A DNA stretch of 64,000 nt from an uncultured Chitinophagaceae bacterium (GTDB lineage Bacteria > Bacteroidota > Bacteroidia > Chitinophagales > Chitinophagaceae), in contig CAIQDX010000095.1 in the NCBI GenBank assembly GCA_903870685.1, forward strand, positions 33,625-97,624. Direction: 5' to 3'. Shown here piece by piece: positions 59,497 to 64,000 of the stretch. The position numbers were made by a program, and so were the translations under genes. How positions within the stretch are numbered: the first letter of the stretch is position 1; the number at the start of each line of letters is the position of its first letter. Below the pieces are notes generated by a model, which was not told the DNA's origin, searched no databases, and saw only the letters and a program-made list of their open reading frames with translations.

Positions 59497-60507
59497 TTAT
59501 TTCAATAAAGTTTCTATCTTTTTAAATCCTTCTTCGGCAGATAAATGTTCCCAAAGAATTTCGTAAATGGTTTGTACAATGGGTATTTGAGCTTTTACAA
59601 TTTGATTTGTTTTGTGCACACACTTGCTGGCATAATAACCTTCTGCAACCATATTCATTTCTAATTGTGCTGCTTTAACGCTATACCCTTTACCGATCAT
59701 ATTACCAAAAGTTCGATTGCGACTGTACAAAGAATAACAGGTTACCAGCAGATCGCCAAGATAAACCGAAGTAGCATAGTTAACTAAGTTTTGTTCGGAT
59801 TCATCATTCTCATCCCACATTAACTGTTTTACAAAAACACCCAATTCATGTGCGCAATTGGCAATGTAAACACTTAAAAAATTATCGCCATATTCTAAAC
59901 CATGTGCAATACCTGCACCCAACGCATAAATGTTTTTTAAAATGGCAGCATATTGCACACCAACCACATCGGTATTGGTTACAACATTTATATAATCGGT
60001 TTTGAAAAAAGTAGAAACATGTTTTGCTTCGTTTTCATCTACGCCGGAAAAAGTTAGATATGATAATTTTTCGGACGCGACTTCTTCGGCATGGCATGGG
60101 CCAAGAATAGTAAAATAATTATTCAACTCCACTTCAAAATTTTCTGCTAAATATTCATTCAGCAATTGATTACTGCCCGGAAGAATTCCTTTTATGGCCG
60201 AGATGATCTTCTTTCCCTTGAAAGCCTCTCTTGGCAATACTTTCAAAGCTTCTTCTGCATAAGCAGAAGGAATTACAACAATTAATATTTCTGAATTTTT
60301 TACAACCGTTTCGATGGAAGAACTCAATAAAAGTTGATCGGTATTAAAATAAACCTGACTTAAATATTGCGGATTATGTTTGCGATGTTTTACATGTGCA
60401 ATGGTTTTATCGTTCCTGATAAACCAATTGATAGTATTACCGTTATCAGTAAGAATTTTTGCAATAGCTGTTGCCCAACTTCCACTTCCGATTATTCCAA
60501 AATTCAT
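59497..60507 (-). CDS. gpsA: NAD(P)-dependent glycerol-3-phosphate dehydrogenase
   Basis: A 336-aa cytosolic enzyme that reduces dihydroxyacetone phosphate to sn-glycerol-3-phosphate for phospholipid synthesis. The Rossmann start GIIGSGSWATAIAKILTDNG is the GpsA signature, followed by NPQYL, the SAIKG block (ISAIKGILPGS), and VQYAAILKNIYALGAGIAHGLEYGDN with the catalytic lysine and substrate loop. Length is normal (~330-340). It is a single-gene unit with its own candidate promoter. Confidence 0.96.
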   Translation of the reverse strand: MNFGIIGSGSWATAIAKILTDNGNTINWFIRNDKTIAHVKHRKHNPQYLSQVYFNTDQLLLSSSIETVVKNSEILIVVIPSAYAEEALKVLPREAFKGKKIISAIKGILPGSNQLLNEYLAENFEVELNNYFTILGPCHAEEVASEKLSYLTFSGVDENEAKHVSTFFKTDYINVVTNTDVVGVQYAAILKNIYALGAGIAHGLEYGDNFLSVYIANCAHELGVFVKQLMWDENDESEQNLVNYATSVYLGDLLVTCYSLYSRNRTFGNMIGKGYSVKAAQLEMNMVAEGYYASKCVHKTNQIVKAQIPIVQTIYEILWEHLSAEEGFKKIETLLK

Positions 60508-60529
60508 ATAACACCAGATTAATGATAAA

Positions 60530-60563
60530 CAAACTTACGAAAGGATGTTTTGTAAAATCACAA
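60530..60563 (-). promoter_or_regulatory. Candidate gpsA promoter
   Basis: On the minus strand TTG (60563-60561), a 23-base spacer, then TAAGTTTG (60537-60530) fits the Bacteroidota TTG-N17-23-TAnnTTTG pattern. The -7 box lies 23 bases upstream of the gpsA ATG, nearly the same distance as in the nuoA candidate. Confidence 0.5.
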
Positions 60564-60568
60564 GAATA

Positions 60569-60597
60569 AAAAAGGGAAGTAATTAACTTCCCTTTTT
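60569..60597. terminator. Bidirectional rho-independent terminator
   Basis: AAAAAGGGAAGT (60569-60580) pairs perfectly with ACTTCCCTTTTT (60586-60597) over a 5-base loop. It follows the stop of the HlyD gene by 3 bases on the minus strand and separates the efflux operon from gpsA. A- and T-tracts allow function in both directions. Confidence 0.85.
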
Positions 60598-60599
60598 AT

Positions 60600-61979
60600 T
60601 TAATTCTTTTTTTCTTCGAACAATTTATCTTTTGGCGTCACTTTTACTTTATCGCCATCTTTTAATGTTTTACTTACAGTGGTATAAGGTCCAGTAATTA
60701 CTTCATCACCTTCTTTCAAACCTTCTGTGATTCGTATATAATTCAAATCCTGAATCTCGGTTTTTACTTTTACTTTTTTAACTGTAGCATCTTTTTGCAA
60801 AACAAAAACCACTTCATCCAAATCATCGGCTGATGAAGTTGATGGTTTATCATTCATCCCTTGATTGTTAGCATCGTTTGATGGTTTATCATCTTTTTTA
60901 CCCGTTGCATTTTTATCTTTATCACTTTTCTTATCTCTTGTTGTAACTGCATTTAAAGGAACACTCAAAACATTTGATTGTGTTTTTGTTTGAATATCTG
61001 CACTGGCACTCATTCCGGGACGGAAAGGAAAATGACCTTTTACAATTAGATCTTTATAACTATCGATAAATAAACGAATATGCACTTTATAATTTGTTAC
61101 ATCGGTTGATGATGTTGTTGAAGAAGCATTGGTAATTGGATTGGCAATTTTATAAACGATTCCTTTAAATTTTCTGTTATTATATGCATCAATTTCAACG
61201 ATAGCAGTATCGCCAATTTTTACTTTCGGAATATCATTTTCTCCAACATCAACTTGTGCAACAATACTGTTCATATCTGCAATTCGCATCATTTCGGTAC
61301 CTACATTAAAACTGTTACCTGCCACACGTTCTCCTTTCTTCACGCTCATTAAACTTATTACACCATCCATGGGTGCTGTAATAACTGTTCGGGATAAATC
61401 TTTATCTGCTTTTGCCAATTGTGCCTGTGCATTTTGAATGTTTGCCTGCTGACCTTTAATTCCCTGCAAAGCCGCATTGTAATTGGCTTGTGAGTTACGC
61501 AATGCCTGGTCGGCTGTTTCAAATTCTGAGCGACTGATTACTTTATCATCCAATAATTTTTTCTGACGGTTATAAGTTATTTGTGCTTGATCTAATGTTG
61601 CTTTTAATCCAACCAAAGAAGCTTCCAAATTAGAAACCTGTGCCTTTGCCTGATTAACTCCGGCCACAACTTGATCTCGTTGCGTTAAATAAATATCAGC
61701 ATAAATTTTCGCGAGTTCTTGTCCTTTATGAACACTATCACTTTCTTCCACTTTCAGTTCAACAATTTCACCACTGATATCTGGACTAACTTTTACTTCA
61801 ATCTCAGGATAAACTTTACCACTGGCATTTACTGTTTCAATAATGGTTCGCTTTGCAGCTTTTTCTGTTGAAACTTTTATGCCTTCGTCTTTACCAATTA
61901 CACCTGCGGCTTTCAAGCCATAAAGTCCACCTAGAACAACTACTAATCCAATGATGATCCAAAGAAGCGTCTTATTCAT
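60600..61979 (-). CDS. Periplasmic adaptor of an efflux pump (HlyD/MacA-AcrA family)
   Basis: A 459-aa protein anchored by one N-terminal helix (~4-25). It has the two lipoyl half-motifs (SPDISGEIVELKVEESDSVHKGQELAKI and VITAPMDGVISLMSVKKGERV) around a long coiled-coil hairpin (~95-195), then a beta-barrel and a membrane-proximal domain. A low-complexity Lys/Asp/Asn-rich stretch of ~38 residues (~350-390) interrupts the membrane-proximal part. It bridges an inner-membrane pump and TolC. The pump gene is absent: tolC is upstream and a strong terminator follows. A MacB-type partner encoded elsewhere is likely. Confidence 0.9.
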   Translation of the reverse strand: MNKTLLWIIIGLVVVLGGLYGLKAAGVIGKDEGIKVSTEKAAKRTIIETVNASGKVYPEIEVKVSPDISGEIVELKVEESDSVHKGQELAKIYADIYLTQRDQVVAGVNQAKAQVSNLEASLVGLKATLDQAQITYNRQKKLLDDKVISRSEFETADQALRNSQANYNAALQGIKGQQANIQNAQAQLAKADKDLSRTVITAPMDGVISLMSVKKGERVAGNSFNVGTEMMRIADMNSIVAQVDVGENDIPKVKIGDTAIVEIDAYNNRKFKGIVYKIANPITNASSTTSSTDVTNYKVHIRLFIDSYKDLIVKGHFPFRPGMSASADIQTKTQSNVLSVPLNAVTTRDKKSDKDKNATGKKDDKPSNDANNQGMNDKPSTSSADDLDEVVFVLQKDATVKKVKVKTEIQDLNYIRITEGLKEGDEVITGPYTTVSKTLKDGDKVKVTPKDKLFEEKKN

Positions 61980-62070
61980 ATAACTTATTTTCTATTTTCA
62001 ATTAATATTTTTTTCATGTTGGAAAGTCAGTAAGCTAATTCTTCATTTCGCCCTTTATAATCTGTCTTTC

Positions 62071-63417
62071 TTACAGTTTCAAACCTTGACCTTTAAAAAA
62101 TTCTAATAATTTCATTTTAAAAACATAATCGTATTCGCTAGATACCAACTGAAATTTAGCAGTCAATAAATTGTTTTGATTGGTAATTAATTCCAATGTA
62201 CTTAACAATCCAACTTCATATCTTTTAAAAGAAAAATCGTAAACCTTTTGTGCACTTTGAACACTTTTTTTAGCAGCGTTTAATTTTTCAAATGCATTTA
62301 TTGCATTTGTATAAGCTGTATAAATATTTTGTTTTAAAGTTTGATTGGCTTGATCTTTTTGTAAGACTGTATTTTTTAAACTAAGCTTCGATTGTTCAAA
62401 TGCAACTCTGTTTTGACCATAATTAAAAATGGGAATAGACAATCCAATACCTATACTTTGTCTGAAATTATCGCTTAACTGACCAAAGTAAGGCGATTTT
62501 TGGCCTGTTGTATAATCGATTGCCTTGTTATTATACGTTGTGTTTAATGAATAATTTCCTCCAATTGTTGGATATAATGCAGCTTTATATGCCAAGACAT
62601 TTTTTTCGGCAGCTTTAATTTTTAATTCATTTTCTTTTTGTAACGGTTGATTACCTAATGCTAATTGATAAACTGCTTCGGGTTGCATTTCGCCAAAAGT
62701 ATCTAAAGGTATTTTGTCTACTGCAGGAGTTTCAACTTCAAAAGGCAATGCCGCATCAATATTTAATAATGCTTTTAAGAAAAGTACATTTTGTTGATAC
62801 GCTGTTTTATTACTTATCAATGTACTGCTATCACTAGCCAATTGTGCTTCAATCTGAATTACATTTAATTCTGGTAAAACTTCGGCAGCAACTTGTTTTC
62901 TGGTTATTTCTAATTGTGTTTTTCTTTGAGCAATTTGTACTTCACTCACATTAATTAATTCTTTAGATGCCAAAACTTGTAAATAATAAGTAGCAACATT
63001 TAAAGCAACATCATTGGCAGCTCTTTCAATATCTGTTAAAGCAGCTTTTGCACTAAACTCCGATGCAGCAATATTGTTTTTTAATCGGCCCCAATTATAA
63101 AATGATACATTTCCATTCAGACCATAGCTTTGATAATATAATGGCACCGTTGTGTACTGATTGGTTGTTGGATCAATCGAACGACCAAACTGCGGACCAT
63201 AACCAGTATTAAAAGAAGCAGTTGGAATTTGATAATATTTTGCCTGGGCTAATTGCAAAGCAGCAATCCTGGCCTGCACATCAGCTTGTTTTACCGAGAT
63301 ATTATTTTGCATCGCATAATCAACCAATTTGCGAAGATCCCATTTATCTACTTTTTCCTGTGCCTGCAAACTCGCGGCAATGCTACAGGTTATCAATAAG
63401 GTGAAAAAATATTTCAT
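62071..63417 (-). CDS. TolC-family outer-membrane efflux protein
   Basis: A 448-aa protein with signal peptide MKYFFTLLITCSIAASLQAQ. The mature part shows the two-fold TolC repeat: helical hairpins with QADVQARIAALQLAQAKYYQIPTASFNTGYG and IKAAEKNVLAYKAALYPTIGGNYSLNTTY, each followed by beta strands (YYQSYGLNGNVSFYNWGRLKNNIA; FRQSIGIGLSIPIFNYGQNRVAFEQSKL). It forms the outer-membrane channel and periplasmic tunnel of an efflux complex with the adaptor encoded 91 bp downstream. Full length, unlike the TolC-like half protein of the polysaccharide operon. Confidence 0.92.
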   Translation of the reverse strand: MKYFFTLLITCSIAASLQAQEKVDKWDLRKLVDYAMQNNISVKQADVQARIAALQLAQAKYYQIPTASFNTGYGPQFGRSIDPTTNQYTTVPLYYQSYGLNGNVSFYNWGRLKNNIAASEFSAKAALTDIERAANDVALNVATYYLQVLASKELINVSEVQIAQRKTQLEITRKQVAAEVLPELNVIQIEAQLASDSSTLISNKTAYQQNVLFLKALLNIDAALPFEVETPAVDKIPLDTFGEMQPEAVYQLALGNQPLQKENELKIKAAEKNVLAYKAALYPTIGGNYSLNTTYNNKAIDYTTGQKSPYFGQLSDNFRQSIGIGLSIPIFNYGQNRVAFEQSKLSLKNTVLQKDQANQTLKQNIYTAYTNAINAFEKLNAAKKSVQSAQKVYDFSFKRYEVGLLSTLELITNQNNLLTAKFQLVSSEYDYVFKMKLLEFFKGQGLKL

Positions 63418-63479
63418 AGTTCAACAAAAATACTCCAATACTGCACACACATTAAAAATTTCGACAAGCGGAAACTAAT

Positions 63480-63491
63480 CGGTTTAAACCG
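63480..63491. promoter_or_regulatory. Perfect 12-bp palindrome upstream of the tolC-hlyD operon
   Basis: CGGTTTAAACCG is a perfect even palindrome lying 63 bases upstream of the tolC start codon, in the 97 bp gap between tolC and the PLP-enzyme gene. Its position suits an operator. It resembles the leu-region palindrome (CGGTTAAACCG core) apart from one base of spacing, though the regulator is unknown. Confidence 0.4.
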
Positions 63492-63514
63492 TCAAATTAA
63501 TCTTATGAAAGAAA

Positions 63515-64000
63515 TTACATGCTTTTAAATGCCTGCTCAAGGTCTGCAATCAAATAATCTGCATCTTCTAATCCAACATAAATACGCAGCATTCTGTGTT
63601 CGGGTAAATCAGCATTAAATGTTTCACGTTTCATTCCGGCGCATTTTGGAATGATCAAACTTTCGTGTCCGCCCCAACTTACCGCCATAAAAATATGTTG
63701 CAACGATTCGCAAAATTTTTCAACGGCATCAATATTTTTTGCTTTGATGATAATGGTTAATAATCCGCATGCTCCCTGCATTTGCTGCTTTGCCAATTGA
63801 TATTGCGGAAATGATTCATCGAAAGGAAAAATTAATTTTTCAACCTGCGGATGATGTTTCAAATAATCAATAACTGTTTTTGTTGTTCTCGAAATTCTTT
63901 CTAAACGTGCAGGCAATGTTCTTAATCCGCGAATCAATAACCATGCATTGAATGGTTGAATACCACTGCCGATGTTCATGTATTCGCTGTTAAAAATTCT
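63515..64000 (-). CDS. Cys/Met-metabolism PLP-dependent enzyme, C-terminal part (5' end outside window)
   Basis: The frame is open to the right edge, giving 161 C-terminal residues (beginning RIFNSEYMNIGSGIQPF). SGIQPFNAWLLIRGLRTLPARLERI is the trans-sulfuration-family block after the PLP lysine (GxxxxPxxAwLllRGLkTLxlRmerh). VSWGGHESLIIPKCAGM (GGxESLixxPa) and MLRIYVGLEDADYLIADLEQAF complete the family C-terminus. The PLP lysine itself is outside. Members include cystathionine gamma-synthase, cystathionine beta- and gamma-lyases and O-acetylhomoserine sulfhydrylase; these cannot be separated from this part alone. Confidence 0.88.
   Translation of the reverse strand, partial: RIFNSEYMNIGSGIQPFNAWLLIRGLRTLPARLERISRTTKTVIDYLKHHPQVEKLIFPFDESFPQYQLAKQQMQGACGLLTIIIKAKNIDAVEKFCESLQHIFMAVSWGGHESLIIPKCAGMKRETFNADLPEHRMLRIYVGLEDADYLIADLEQAFKSM

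Noticed and set aside
63425..63432. TATTTTTG (minus strand) as the -7 box of tolC
   Set aside because: It matches TAnnTTTG but lies only 8 bases from the tolC ATG, leaving almost no leader, and no -33 partner is at the right spacing.
1..64000. tRNA, rRNA, CRISPR arrays, insertion sequences, prophage or toxin-antitoxin genes
   Set aside because: No cloverleaf, direct-repeat array, transposase or integrase motif was seen on either strand by eye; structured RNA searches were not possible here.

Overview
The window reads as chromosome of an AT-rich Bacteroidota bacterium, most likely Chitinophagaceae or a close relative. The signs are multiple TonB/ExbB/ExbD proteins with the Bacteroidota N-terminal motif (LLDIxFxxRNKxYGAYxLR), a PD40/OmpA protein, a nuoA-N operon with a short NuoG, weak Shine-Dalgarno signals, and several candidate promoters of the TAnnTTTG type. 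The genus is inference. No rRNA, tRNA, CRISPR array, transposase or phage gene was seen.

Bases 1-23100: the 3' end of hemL, then a surface-polysaccharide locus. It holds a priming sugar transferase, seven further glycosyltransferases, a Wzx-like flippase, a Wzy/WaaL-like polymerase or ligase, a Wzc-like chain-length protein with an eroded kinase domain, a short TolC-like outer-membrane protein where Wza would be expected, two acyltransferases, and two paralogous ATP-grasp enzymes flanking one of them. Its right end is unusually rich in signalling: a NarL-type regulator, a receiver-only regulator, a pseudo-receiver fused to the priming transferase, and a 1060-aa hybrid kinase whose N-terminus matches the HNOBA domain of soluble guanylate cyclase.

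Bases 23300-39800: a PD40/OmpA envelope protein; a leucine-pathway operon (leuC, leuD, an isopropylmalate/citramalate-synthase homologue, leuB) divergent from a LysR regulator with a perfect T-N11-A palindrome; mnmE; an exbB-exbD-exbD-tonB-tonB energy-transduction operon; a small carboxypeptidase-regulatory-like protein; and a MacB/FtsX-type permease.

Bases 39900-55500: a complete 14-subunit complex I operon, nuoA to nuoN, on the minus strand, interrupted by four non-nuo genes: a 60-aa membrane ORF, a VOC-fold protein, a GT4 glycosyltransferase and a 73-aa membrane ORF. Its gaps also carry long hairpins and copies of a dispersed repeat. Bases 55500-64000: a TPR protein, a PstS-like lipoprotein, a small membrane protein and a third TonB in one block, then gpsA, a HlyD/TolC efflux pair, and the 5'-truncated end of a Cys/Met-metabolism PLP enzyme.

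The most unusual non-coding feature is a ~55-78 bp intergenic repeat (core GAGTGCGACGCAAC), present six times. Each copy ends within about 15 bases of a minus-strand stop codon, and three copies directly follow passenger genes in the nuo operon.
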